Origin: Leishmania mexicana MHOM/GT/2001/U1103
Taxonomy: Eukaryota; Euglenozoa; Kinetoplastea; Trypanosomatida; Trypanosomatidae
Reading direction: 5' to 3'
Length of the DNA: 64,000 nt
Assembly: GCF_000234665.1 (NCBI RefSeq)
Contig: NC_018324.1
Coordinates: 925,501-989,500 of the forward strand
Part shown: positions 14,813-24,929 of the stretch, one piece after another
How the letters are laid out: each line of letters begins with the position of its first letter
Position numbering within the stretch: the first letter of the stretch is position 1
Translations under genes and position numbers: made by a program
Notes under the pieces: generated by a model
The model's input: the letters and a program-made list of their open reading frames with translations, nothing else
Database searches by the model: none
What the model was told of the DNA's origin: nothing

Positions 14813-16409
14813 TTCTCTTGTACGCACTTCCCCCGGTCCCTGGTCTACGGTACTCGGCTACCGCACGGTCCGCCATGCCAGACAGAGACTGCTTGACTGC
14901 ACACCATTTCGAGGCTGGCTCGGTGGTGTGCCTCATCTGTGGCGGACGAGTGACCACCGGCGCCACCCCATGCTAGCCGTGTAGCGACCCTGGGTTTCAC
15001 GACTGTGTGTGCAGCACTGCTGCAGGGGAGAAGGCTCAGGGCAGAGAAGCTGTGGGGGGGGTGCTGTGTTCCTGGCTGCGCGGCCCGCCCGCCTCACAAA
15101 ATGCTGCAATTCCGCAGCGCTGAGGCGTAGGTTCCGCCCTTCTCGGAGCTGGATGAGGCGCATCGTCAGATCAGAAGACAGCATGGCAGGCCGCGAGCGT
15201 AGCGTGTGACTTGACTCATGCCGCATGGAAGCGAAATGGGCACCTTGGAACGGAAAAGAATCCCTACCCTGTGTCGCCCTTTACAGTTTGGTCTCCTCTG
15301 TCTATTGTGTTATACTCTGCTTGTGGTTAGATGTGTTTGCGTTGCTTTTGTATGCCGTTGTTCGTTGTTCGTTACTTGCCCACAAGGGAGCAGCGACACC
15401 TCAATGCTTTCCTGCTATCATGCCTTCCTCCGTCTCTCTTGGGGTCAGTACAGGTGCGTGTGCACGTGCACACGCATCGGCGCGCTACGTCTTTTTTTCT
15501 TTGCCTCTTTCCTTTTCTTTCATGTGCGTCATCTTCTCGTCTGTTCCCTCCTCAGGTTGCTGGTTTTCCAGACACATCTTTCACCCCTCTGCGCCGCGAA
15601 GTCGTCCATGCGCCTCGCGGTGCGGCGCTCTCCATCGCTGATGCTCTCTCGCGAGCGATTTCAAGCTCCATCGGACACCAGTGTCGTTGCTTGAACACAG
15701 AGACAAGCATGCAAGCACTCATGCCATCAACTATGATATCTGCGATGTGCATCGGTGCTCTTCTCGTGTCCGTGCTCTCCTTTGCACTAATATCACAGAA
15801 CTACGGTCGAGTGTTTTGTCGGGGAGTTGTCGGGCACACCAGGCAAGCAAGCCCCCACGAATGTGCTGCCAGGCACACACTACTCATGCTCGTGACTAAA
15901 ATGAAAAGGCACGCCCTTGAAACGGCACAGGCGGCAAACGAGTGAGGGCAAAGACATGCAGGGCTCCACTCATGGGAGGAGCGAGGCGCACCCGACATGC
16001 ACGTCGTATGCAGACATCATGGCAGATGGTCAACGTTCACATGCATCCGCACGTGCGCACCGAGTGTGGACATCTCGGCTACGAGTCACAGCAATCGCCT
16101 GCCACACTACGTCCGTGTCTTGGATGTGTACGAATGAGAAGCTCTGTCGGAATGCGACGCTGTTCGCACTCCGCCCCCCCCCCACACACTCTTTCTTCTC
16201 TCTTCGTTTTATCCCTTGCGACCGCCTTCTCCTTCGCCGCGCTGCTGGCATCCATAAAACGTGGCAGCGACAAGCGAGGAGCGAGCTCTGCTTCAGCGTT
16301 TCGTGCCTTTTGGGGCGTCGCGGTCTCTCTTTGTTTCCTTCGTTCAAGTACTTCGCTATCCCGCACACGCACCCCACCGCGTCCACAGCGAGGGCAATCC
16401 CGATGGCAT
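14813..16409 (+). other. Spacer between inverted-repeat arm and next gene
   Basis: The first 400 bases (to about 15210) have high sequence complexity and may continue the repeated element that is truncated in the other arm. The rest is T- and CT-rich. A pyrimidine tract at about 16322-16345 and AGs near 16346 and 16388 are candidate splice acceptors for the next gene. Confidence 0.5.
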
Positions 16410-17321
16410 ATGTCCGCAATACTAGCCGAAGAAACTGGAAACTGTGACGGGCAGTCGCCGCTGAAGCGTGTCAGGCGAGCCGCCACCCCTGATGGGAGCA
16501 GCATCGATGAAGTATCGCCGGCAGTGCACGTGCGGTCGGCCAGGGAACCGAGGCGACGCAACCCTTGTTCAATCGCCGCCGCAGCGCTTGAGCGCTTGAG
16601 CGAAAACACCGAAGGTGATGTTATGCCCACAGTCCCCGCTCTCCCCTCGGCACTCACGGCACTGAGCTCTTTCGATCCTTCCGTGATGACAGCGTCGACG
16701 CAGAGCACCCCGGCAGCTCAAAATCGAGGTGCTCTTGCTCCACAAGACACCCACGCCGCGCTCTCCAACGAACCTCGCTGGCAATACGGGCTTACGAAGA
16801 AATGTGTGCTCACCCTGATAATCAAGCCGGTGAGTTGCCTCGCCGTGGTTCGCGTACCGACGCCGCTGCATCCGGAGGCGTCGCCACTGCTGCCGCAGTG
16901 CGAACTGACATCGTCCACTAACAGAGAGCTGTGCTCCGTTACATACAACCAGCGCAAAGGTGCAAAGATGGATATCAGCGATACGCCAAGGCGGCAGAAG
17001 CGGCTCCGTGGGCCGGAGTACTCGAAGGAGGACATCTACCGACTGCGAATCAAACCCGTGAGCAATCTCTTCGTATGTCGCGTGCTCGAAGCGGGCGGTG
17101 GTGCCCCAGCAGAGGAGGCACAGCACCACAGTCAACTGTCACCTACCCCTGCTGTTGCGCCTTGCTTCACCGCGATTACTCAGCGCAGCGGCGCAACGAC
17201 GGCCAACGGTGACGATGCAAGAACGGTGGGTCGGGGCCGAGCGCACCATTACGCGAAGCCGGACATCATGTCCCTGCGACTGAAGCCGCTCAAGGGCTAC
17301 GCCGTGTACCGGGTGCCCTAG
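16410..17321 (+). CDS. Hypothetical protein with three KP[VL][SK]-type repeats
   Basis: The protein has 303 residues and no family I recognise. The start MSAILAEETG at 16410 is chosen because upstream in-frame sequence is low-complexity spacer; in-frame readings upstream use only non-ATG or unlikely starts. It contains three copies of a short module: residues 126-150 (ending KPVSCLAVVRVP), 204-226 (YSKEDIYRLRIKPVSNLF and on) and 281-303 (YAKPDIMSLRLKPLKGYAVY and on, at the very C-terminus). Consensus is Y-x-K-x-D-I-x-x-L-R-x-K-P-[VL]-[SK]-x-x-x-V-x-R-V. Linkers are Ser/Thr/Pro/Ala-rich and probably disordered. Basic clusters (KRVRR near the N-terminus, RRQKRLR before repeat 2) could act in nuclear import or RNA binding. 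Y-x4-I in repeats 2 and 3 recalls eIF4E-binding peptides; this is speculation. Confidence 0.75.
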   Translation: MSAILAEETGNCDGQSPLKRVRRAATPDGSSIDEVSPAVHVRSAREPRRRNPCSIAAAALERLSENTEGDVMPTVPALPSALTALSSFDPSVMTASTQSTPAAQNRGALAPQDTHAALSNEPRWQYGLTKKCVLTLIIKPVSCLAVVRVPTPLHPEASPLLPQCELTSSTNRELCSVTYNQRKGAKMDISDTPRRQKRLRGPEYSKEDIYRLRIKPVSNLFVCRVLEAGGGAPAEEAQHHSQLSPTPAVAPCFTAITQRSGATTANGDDARTVGRGRAHHYAKPDIMSLRLKPLKGYAVYRVP

Positions 17322-17997
17322 CCTTGCACATTTCGCATGTGTCATCTGACACTATAACTGACGGCGACGAAGCGTGAGTGTCCTATCCACGAGTGTGTGT
17401 GGGGGGGATGTCAAGCACAAATTAGACGCTACCATTCCTACTGCGTTTGTCTGTGCGATGACGATGGGTCATTTTTGTTGGGTGCGGACAGCGACGACGC
17501 CTCGCCCAGCTTCACACTAAACTGAAAGAGCAGCAGAGGGGCGAAAACCGATCATCGAGAGAATGAGAGTGTCGTCCAATGTATTGAGGGGATAGACGTG
17601 CTTCATGCCGCACGCACCTCCTTGAGGCGCCCCGCGTCATCCTCTTCCCCATTACCCCCAAAACGCGGAGAAATGGGGAGAGCACCAGCACGGCTGTTAA
17701 TGCGCCTCTCGCTGTGTGCTCACAAGTTCATGCGTAGAAGCAACGCCGAGATGTACGAAAGAAGCAGTCGTTGCCATCGCCACTGTATCTCCCGTGCAAG
17801 TGGAACTCGCACACCTCTCTTTGCCATCTCGCACCTCTTTCCTCTCCCCTCTTCTTGTGTCCATGGCGACAAGAAGCAGCCGCGCTCTCACAAGACGTGC
17901 GAGCTTCTCTCGCTCTTTTTTTTTCGAGGGGAAGCCTGCTCATTGGTGCTCCGGTAAGGTTTGCCTATCGCATTCTCAGCGCCCACACATCAACACC
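17322..17997 (+). other. Intergenic spacer
   Basis: No gene seen. CT-rich stretches at 17810-17860 and a T run near 17917-17926 precede AG 17978-17979, the likely splice acceptor of the next gene, 18 bases before its ATG. Confidence 0.55.
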
Positions 17998-18555
17998 ATG
18001 AACCACAAGAGGGAGGATTACGGTGTCTTTGCACCGGCAGCGCGTCGTCTGTCAGTCGCACCGTTGGGGGACCACCAATCACGCGCGCACCCCGGCAAGT
18101 ACCGTCTCGTAGTCGATTCAATCAATGAAAGTAGCTCATTCGAGATGAACACAAGTCCGCTGTTGGCAGCAGAGCTCCGGCAGCACGGTGGAGACCTGCC
18201 GTCCGCGTCAACGCGTGCGCCGCGAAGGCGTGGCAGCAATGCCGTTCATGTGGACCCGCTACGCCGTGCTACCGTTACCGCCGCAGCCGCAACGAAGCAG
18301 AAGGAAGAAAATGAAGCAGAGTTGCGGCGGCTGACGGCAGAGGAGGAGTCGTGGAGTCACTGGGGCTACCGTCACCTTTACAACAGTATTGTCATGATGA
18401 TGATCACCTTCTACCAGATTGGGCAGCTCGGGTTGAAGCAGCAGCACGCCGATATGAAGACGATGGAGTGTACGAAGGACGCCTACATGCCAGCCCCTCC
18501 TCGCGCAGAGAACTTGAAGGCGGAGGAGACGGCCGCAGCGGCATCTTTGGCTTGA
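17998..18555 (+). CDS. Small hypothetical protein with one hydrophobic segment
   Basis: The protein has 185 residues and I do not recognise it. The ATG at 17998 is the first after a predicted acceptor at 17978-17979; in-frame sequence upstream looks like spacer. Residues 1-90 are polar and basic (APRRRGS near 74-80). Residues 98-118 are a Glu/Lys-rich, probably helical stretch. Residues about 124-146 (around NSIVMMMITFYQIGQLGL) are apolar and could form one transmembrane or buried helix. The C-terminus is acidic and alanine-rich. Composition and the clean stop support a real, probably kinetoplastid-specific gene. Confidence 0.65.
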   Translation: MNHKREDYGVFAPAARRLSVAPLGDHQSRAHPGKYRLVVDSINESSSFEMNTSPLLAAELRQHGGDLPSASTRAPRRRGSNAVHVDPLRRATVTAAAATKQKEENEAELRRLTAEEESWSHWGYRHLYNSIVMMMITFYQIGQLGLKQQHADMKTMECTKDAYMPAPPRAENLKAEETAAAASLA

Positions 18556-20714
18556 TCTGCAGAGAGCTACGAAGCACAGAAAGGGCTGGGCGAATCGAGT
18601 AGAGGGAACACCGCCGCTCGTTGCACCGAATCCCATTCTCTCTCGGTGTGGTTTTTCGCGAAGTTACTGCTCCCTCTGTGCTTGCGTATGGGAAGGCTTC
18701 TGTTGGGGTCTCTGTATTGTGTCCGCCTCTGCAATTCATTTTTCGTTTCCCTGTATAAGTGCGTGTGCAAGCGTAGTCATCTTTTGAGTGTCAGCATGGG
18801 TCCGCTTGTATGGGCGTTTGCCACCAGCACAACCCACAGCAGAAACACACACGCGCGCATGCGAATTCGCCTTTCTGGTGTGCCTCCCCTTCATTTGTCC
18901 GCTTTTACTTTTTCTTTGTGTGTGTCTGCTTGTGTGTGTGTGTCCGTGGAGTCGTTGAAAGAGGAGAGATGGGGAGGCACGATGTGTCGCCTGACACCGA
19001 TTCGGTGCACCCGGTGTTCAATATGGAAACATCTGTGTATGTATGCTCGCGCGAGCAATGGTCGATTTACTAGCCCCCTCCTCAAACCACAATCTGCCTG
19101 CTCACCACATTCTCGCTCACCCCCTTTTCTTCTTCCGCGTGGCCCATGTTTTCGAGGGAGAACAATACGGCCGCCAGATGGTATGTGCGCATCTTCGGGC
19201 GTCTGTCATGCGCTCCTCACGTGTTTCTATTTTTTTTTCGCATGATTGTTTTTGCGGGTGTGGAGGTGCATGAGCATGCTCTACGCCGTCCTTGTCGGTG
19301 TGCTGATGGCTAACCTCAAGACTGTGTTGGAGGTGGTGGGCGGAGACATATGGAGAGCAAAGAGGAGCACGTGCTGCTGCTGCTGCATCTGTCCGACTTC
19401 CATCCACCTCCAACGATGTACCTGATGCCTTCGACACCCATGTAGCTGAAGTCTTCTGCGACGTGTCTGTGCGCATGCATGCGCGCAACGTATTCGTTGA
19501 CTAAGTGGTGGCAGAGAGGGGGAGGGGCCAGCGCTCGTTTTCCGGTGTTTGGTCACTGCTGCGTGCTCCCGTTTGCGTCGCTGTCGTGCGCTCAGCCACC
19601 ACCGCCTCGTCGCTGTGTCTGCTCTCTTGTCCGCCCCACCATCACCCTACCTACACTTCAGCGGCCCCTCGCGTTAGTGTTGCCTGCAGCTCCTCATTTA
19701 CCTCTTCTCGTGTTGTTGCTATTGTGGACTCTCGCCCATCCTGTCACGCCTCCGTCATGTGCACATGTGGTCAAGCGGGGTGGGGTTCGAGGGGAGAAAC
19801 TTGCAAGCAGTATATCACATGCACCCCCGCACGAAAGCCCGTTGTAACTGTTGAGGGTATGTCGGCGTAAGGTGAGGGACATTCGTAGCACGCACGCTCT
19901 GTGAGCTCCACACGATGGGTTTGCACGTCACCAAGGCGTATCTATCTATGCATACATTTGTATTGATGTTACCTTTGTCAGCAATGTGTGCTATGCTTCG
20001 CTCACATGGGCTCCACTCTCCTCTACACCCCTCGCGCGCCCGCCTCTGCTCCCTTTTTTGTTTCGTCCCTGCCCTCGACCTATTGTGGTGTGTGCCTGCT
20101 TTTCTTTACACCCGTCTGTGTGACTCAGTGCACGGGACCGAGAGTTCACGCGTCAAGAGGAGCAAGGTGGCTGGAAGCAGCGTCCTTGTCTCTGGGCAGC
20201 TGCACACGTTCGCCTCGCCCCCGATCGTTGAGAACGGCTGTGTCTGCTTTGAATCGCCTCTTGCCGCGCTGCTTCCCACCAGGTCACCCGCCGCCTCTCC
20301 TGATCTTTAAGTTGTACCCTGTAGAACCCAGAGGAAGTGAGCACGGTGAGTTGCTCGTAATTCACCCCACACAGGTGCAGCCACACACCCGCAGGGCTTC
20401 AAGAGCAGCCATAGATCCCCTTCCTTGTTGTGGCTGTTCTGGTCGTATTGCGCTGCGTGCACAGAGCTCTCACGCGATCGAGCAAAAGGCAGGGTGGACT
20501 CCAAGCGAGTGGCTTCAAACCACCACGGCAAAGCATTGAAGCAAACAGCAGCAGCTCGGAGCCGTCCGTAGTCGAGAGACGGTGCACGAAATCGGGGTAC
20601 GACACATACACTCGCTCACACTTACACGGGGCAAGCAGGTGCGACTGCTCTCCGTAGCAAGCAGTTCTCCGGTTCAATATCCCAAGGAAGGGCGCGCATT
20701 TTTCTTTCGCTTGC
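18556..20714 (+). other. Intergenic spacer (2.2 kb) upstream of JGT
   Basis: No supportable gene. CT-, T- and GT-rich tracts throughout (for example 18916-18944). The stretch 20320-20700 is more balanced in composition and may be the 5' UTR of the next gene. Confidence 0.6.
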
Positions 20715-23600
20715 ATGTCTGGTAGGGCGATGTTCTCTCTCAACATCAAAACAGCGGCCTCGCCGTCTTCTGCAGCTCCCACACCAGCGCCGGGAGTGAA
20801 CACCGGCGAGGCGCCATGGGCGACCATTGACGTGGATGAAGCCGACTCCTTTGAAAGCACACCCTCGACGAACAGCAGCAGTGGCCAAGGCGGCCGCCAT
20901 CGTTGCCAGCATGACGCCCAGCCGTCGCACTCTCCGCAGAGTCCCGAGACGCCCATCAAATTTGACCACGGTGCATACCCGCACTGCCCCATCTTCATCC
21001 CCTCCAAAGGTCGCTCAGACCTGGACCGCAGCACCATGGCGGTGCTCGTCCGTGATCTCGTCCCGTTTGTGCTTGTGGTCGAGCGGGAGGAGACCGAGGG
21101 GTACAGAGCCATGCTGGACCGCCTCGTTGGACAATACTTCGGCTTCGCAGGTATGACGTTTGCCGCGAACGTGGACAATGGCTCTGAAGGGGCAACCAAG
21201 ACGGGGCCAGAGGCCGTCGAGTGGGCCAGCACCACTCCGGCAGACATCTGGGAGTTCCCATGCGCCTGTTGCTGCGGCGGCACTGGCGTTGCTGGTTCGC
21301 CGTCGTCGCCCACCACGCCCGGCCTATCGGCGGATGCCTTGCGCGCGTTGGCACTGCGGCTTTCAGCTGCGTTTCACCATGGTTATGTGTTCGAGCCGTC
21401 AACGTCTGCTGCAGCCGGCGGTGACCACGGCGCTGCCGAGTTGAAGAATGTCTCGCCGCCTGGGTCGATCAGTCCAACAGCGTCATCAGCATCCAGCGGG
21501 GGAGCGCGGCGCCCCTCTGCGCCCTTTGTGCTGCGCAACGTGGACGAGGTCCGCGCACTGTTCGTGATCGAAGTGTTACCGGAGATCAATCTTGGGGTCT
21601 CCTATGTGCGCAACTACATCCTCCAGGTTCTCGTGCCAAGGCTAATGGTGGCCTGCGGCGTTGATCGATCGGGGAATGTGGAGGAGCTGCGCCTGTGTGG
21701 TCCGGGAGAGCACAACACGCTGACACCGGCGGCACTGCGGATGGCGGCGCTGGAGCCAGCCGTTTATAGTGTCCTTGAGTGGAAGGCAGAGACCGAGTCC
21801 TATCTAGACGTACGGCGGGCGAGCACCACCACGAACATGGTGGCGACAAGCACTGGCAGCGCTGCGGGAACCGGAGATAGCGGCGTGTCGGCGTCAGTGG
21901 GAGCGTTGAGCACCCCAACCGGACAAACATTCGCCCCAGCGTTGTGGTCCTCGTCTGCGCCACGCTCATCAACGCCGTCCTCCGCTGCGGCCGCGACTCG
22001 CGGCACGCCTCGCCTTCTGCATGGCCTCTTCGGCTTCTACTGGGTCCTCGATGACGACATCTACGGCTTTTACCAGTCGCACGGCACCAGCACAAAAAAT
22101 GAGCGCATTAGTGCGCGGGCAATGATGAGAGATGTGGAGGTGCGGCTGCGGCAACTGCGGCACAACGCCGACGTGGCCTCGCCACCACCTCCCTCAGTTC
22201 CGCCCTCGTGCTTTCAGACACCGCCAACCCCCAGCAGCGGCAGCGCGACCGCATCGCCGTATGTCCTGTCACAGCAGCAGCAGCAGCAGCAAAATTTCGT
22301 GTTCACGTGCAAGGAGGATGCCCTAGAGAACAACTTCATCTCTGGAGGGAAGGGCCGGCTTCCGACGCTGCAGAACTACAACCTCTACTACACAACCGCT
22401 TGCTTCTCGCTCGAGTACAACCGCTTCGCCCTCGACACGGCACCGGACACGCTGTCGGTAAACTCCTACAACAACATTGCCTGTCTCTTCAACTACGCGC
22501 TGCTGCACAACCCGCCGCAGATGCGCTACTTCCCCCCTGGGGTGCCGCACGTGAGGCGCCCTGAGGACGCGCTGGTCGGCTACCTCGATCACAGCATGCT
22601 CTGGTACCGCTTCGCCGTGCGCGAGGATTACGACTTCACTCTTCAGCTCATTGCACGTGGCCTCCACACACTGCGCTTCCGCAGCCTCGCCTTCGATGTG
22701 CCGCAGATGATGAAGGTGCGTGGCGGCATGACGGACTACTACCGCAACTGCCACGAAGATATACGGCAGCAGAATGATCGCTTTGTGCTGCAGTGGCCGG
22801 CCGTGGCACAGCACTGGGTTAAGGGAAAGGAGGGCAACCGTCGAGATGACATACGTGTGCGGTGGGACCTGCTGAGCCCAGCCCGCGCCAAGTACCCCGG
22901 CGCCTTCCTGTATCTGAGCGCCCCACTGCCGCAGCTGCAGCCACAACGCTTGGGTGACGACAGCACCGGCGGAAACGGCAGTGCCGTTAGCAGCAGCGAC
23001 AGTGTGGCCACTGCAACCGCGGTGGAAGGCACGGAAACAGAGACGCGCAAGCGTCTGCGGCCCTCGTCCCCGACTGCTCCCACTGCTGAATCGTCACTCA
23101 CCCCTGCAGGCCGTCGCCCCTACATTCCGGCCGCAGCAGCGCCTGTGTCCGTTTTGTCGTCCACCGCCGCTCGCGACTGGAAAGGTGGCTACGTGGTCGA
23201 ACGCTGGCGTGATATCTCGCGTGAGGAAGCGCGGCAGCACGCCGGCCTCGTCGCCCTCTCCAACGACGACATCCACATTGGCCGGACTGTCGCCGTTATA
23301 CCGCCCTTCTTCGACCAGAAACCGTCTGTCGTGCGCGCGACAGTAATTGAGCGGGCGGTCGAGTCAACGGACTCCCATGCCAGCAGCGGCCGCGCTGGAA
23401 ACGCCAGCACGGCAGAAGCAGGTGACGCCCAGCAGTTCCTGCCACCGCGCGTGATCTGGACGGCGGTGGCACAAGATGTTCGTGGTATGCCTTTCTTGCA
23501 CGTTGACACATGCTTTGAGGTGCCCGCGGAGGGCATCGAGAAGGCCGCCGCCAGCATCGATCAGTTCTTCGCAAAGATGGAGGGCGAAACTGGCCCATAG
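20715..23600 (+). CDS. JGT: Base J glucosyltransferase (JGT)
   Basis: The protein has 961 residues. JGT transfers glucose from UDP-glucose to hydroxymethyl-uracil in DNA, the last step of base J synthesis after JBP1/JBP2 hydroxylate thymine; it acts in the nucleus. The evidence is a GT-A-like layout: CPIFIPSKGRSDL at residues 91-103 (typical N-terminal strand of this group), an aspartate motif WVLDDDIYGF with Asp446-448 (the metal/UDP-binding DxD equivalent), then a conserved block with SVNSYNNIACLFNY, YLDHSMLWYRF and a FTLQLIARGL helix. From memory the L. major JGT (LmjF.36.2375) lies just before the sterol methyltransferases, as here. Low-complexity inserts (Gly/Ser/Thr-rich, a 7-Gln run near residue 520) interrupt the domains. 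The start could also be Met6 at 20730, because a pyrimidine tract abuts the first ATG and an AG lies at 20724-20725. Confidence 0.86.
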   Translation: MSGRAMFSLNIKTAASPSSAAPTPAPGVNTGEAPWATIDVDEADSFESTPSTNSSSGQGGRHRCQHDAQPSHSPQSPETPIKFDHGAYPHCPIFIPSKGRSDLDRSTMAVLVRDLVPFVLVVEREETEGYRAMLDRLVGQYFGFAGMTFAANVDNGSEGATKTGPEAVEWASTTPADIWEFPCACCCGGTGVAGSPSSPTTPGLSADALRALALRLSAAFHHGYVFEPSTSAAAGGDHGAAELKNVSPPGSISPTASSASSGGARRPSAPFVLRNVDEVRALFVIEVLPEINLGVSYVRNYILQVLVPRLMVACGVDRSGNVEELRLCGPGEHNTLTPAALRMAALEPAVYSVLEWKAETESYLDVRRASTTTNMVATSTGSAAGTGDSGVSASVGALSTPTGQTFAPALWSSSAPRSSTPSSAAAATRGTPRLLHGLFGFYWVLDDDIYGFYQSHGTSTKNERISARAMMRDVEVRLRQLRHNADVASPPPPSVPPSCFQTPPTPSSGSATASPYVLSQQQQQQQNFVFTCKEDALENNFISGGKGRLPTLQNYNLYYTTACFSLEYNRFALDTAPDTLSVNSYNNIACLFNYALLHNPPQMRYFPPGVPHVRRPEDALVGYLDHSMLWYRFAVREDYDFTLQLIARGLHTLRFRSLAFDVPQMMKVRGGMTDYYRNCHEDIRQQNDRFVLQWPAVAQHWVKGKEGNRRDDIRVRWDLLSPARAKYPGAFLYLSAPLPQLQPQRLGDDSTGGNGSAVSSSDSVATATAVEGTETETRKRLRPSSPTAPTAESSLTPAGRRPYIPAAAAPVSVLSSTAARDWKGGYVVERWRDISREEARQHAGLVALSNDDIHIGRTVAVIPPFFDQKPSVVRATVIERAVESTDSHASSGRAGNASTAEAGDAQQFLPPRVIWTAVAQDVRGMPFLHVDTCFEVPAEGIEKAAASIDQFFAKMEGETGP

Positions 23601-24770
23601 AAAATTCAGACCGCATGACAGGGACAGTGGACGCAGAAAAAAGTCAATTGGCGGAAAGTACAGAAATGCTTGTCCGACGGCTGCAAACGCCTGACCCACC
23701 CACCAACTCCCCCCTCTTCTCCCCTTCGTAGAGAGCGTTCGACCGGCCTTGAGTAGGTGTGAGTCTGTGTGTGTGGGGGGGAGGGAGTGCCCATAGAATC
23801 ACAGTGTCCTGTTTGCTCGTGTTTGTGGTTTTGGGGGGACAAGAACAAGCAAGGGAAATCCGGGGAAGCGTTGCTGCTGCTTGAAGAGGCACACACACAC
23901 ACACACACGATGCACGCCCACAGACATCCTCTCTTTCCCTCTTCACACACACAAAAAAAGAACGAATGGGCTGGTGATGTATTCCTCGTACTCATTTTGA
24001 ATCTTTACTCTTTTACTGGTGTAGTACTACACGCTCGATGACACGGTCACCGCGGTCCACATCGCTTGATCGGCGTCTATCGTTTGCCATGATCAAAGAA
24101 TGATGCATTATATATAGGGCGCCTTGTAGAAACAACTTGATGGGCGGTGCGGTGCCCCCAGTGCGGCATTCGGATGACAGTGGCTTTACCGAGTCTGAGC
24201 GGAATGGTAGTCCGGTAGAGTTACACCGGAAGAGCCTCCGTCCCCGCACCACCTCCGCCTCTTCTCCAACTGGAAGGGTAAACTACCCGCTCAACTTCAA
24301 CCAAGCGCCGCTTCATTTCCATCTCACAAACATACTCTATTCACCCACTCTTCGAGTACGCATCCGCTACCACGACTACTACTACTACTGCATCTCTCCA
24401 ATCCTCCACCTTTGCCCTGCTTTGCCTGTCGCATGCTCTTTGTGTCGTTTTGGCATGCGCGCATCTGCTGTTCTCTCTCTTTTCTCTGCTTTCTTTTTTA
24501 ATGCACCCGATGTGCTGCTGCCATGGCCCGGTTGCTGTTGTTGTCCTGGTGCGCTGCGGTGTACGTACTCACAACATCATCGATATGCGAATCCACTCGT
24601 GTGGACACACGCACAAAACACGGTCGCACGGGCACTCTCGAATTCGCCGGCTCTCTTCTTGCATCTGTTTTCTGTCTGTCGATGCCTCTTCACAGTTTTA
24701 CTATTCTGTTCGACTTTACAGTTCTCTTCTCTACATCCTCATTACCTTTGCTCTCGTGTACTGCTACCAT
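23601..24770 (+). other. Intergenic spacer before SMT copy 1
   Basis: Mostly CT- and CA-rich spacer. The stretch 24020-24270 is different: balanced composition, TATATATA at 24110-24117, and no obvious coding sense. No RNA gene could be assigned to it. From 24360 onward the sequence is strongly pyrimidine-rich. Confidence 0.5.
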
Positions 24771-24794
24771 TCCTACCCTCCCCATTCGCTTCAG
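24700..24794 (+). promoter_or_regulatory. Predicted spliced-leader acceptor of SMT copy 1
   Basis: A long CT tract ends at AG 24793-24794 (CGCTTCAG), 136 bases before the ATG. The equivalent AG in copy 2 is 28555-28556, where a different pyrimidine tract lies upstream. A second AG at 24927-24928 is too close to the ATG to be likely. Confidence 0.45.
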
Positions 24795-24929
24795 CATCCT
24801 ACGCCCATACGCAAAGCTGGTGGCAGCCTCGGCAGTCCTCTGACGATCTGTGGGTTCTCGCTCAGCTCTGCGCACTACCTCTTCGCTTGTTTTCTCCTAC
24901 TTACCCCCACACCTACACGCCGGAACAGC

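Noticed and set aside
14379..14966. 195-residue - strand frame in the inverted-repeat arm
   Set aside because: Shared with arm 2 only because the DNA is repeated; no protein family pattern, and several other frames in the arm are equally open.
15942..16409. N-terminal extension of the KPVS-repeat protein
   Set aside because: Begins at a non-ATG codon, reads low-complexity spacer and lies upstream of the likely splice acceptor.
20665..20690. Box-B-like GGTTCAATATCC that might mark a tRNA
   Set aside because: Does not fit the B-box consensus at the end and no acceptor or anticodon stem can be drawn around it.
24450..24929. N-terminal extension of SMT copy 1
   Set aside because: It crosses the predicted splice acceptor, is absent from copy 2, and SMT family proteins start near the chosen Met.
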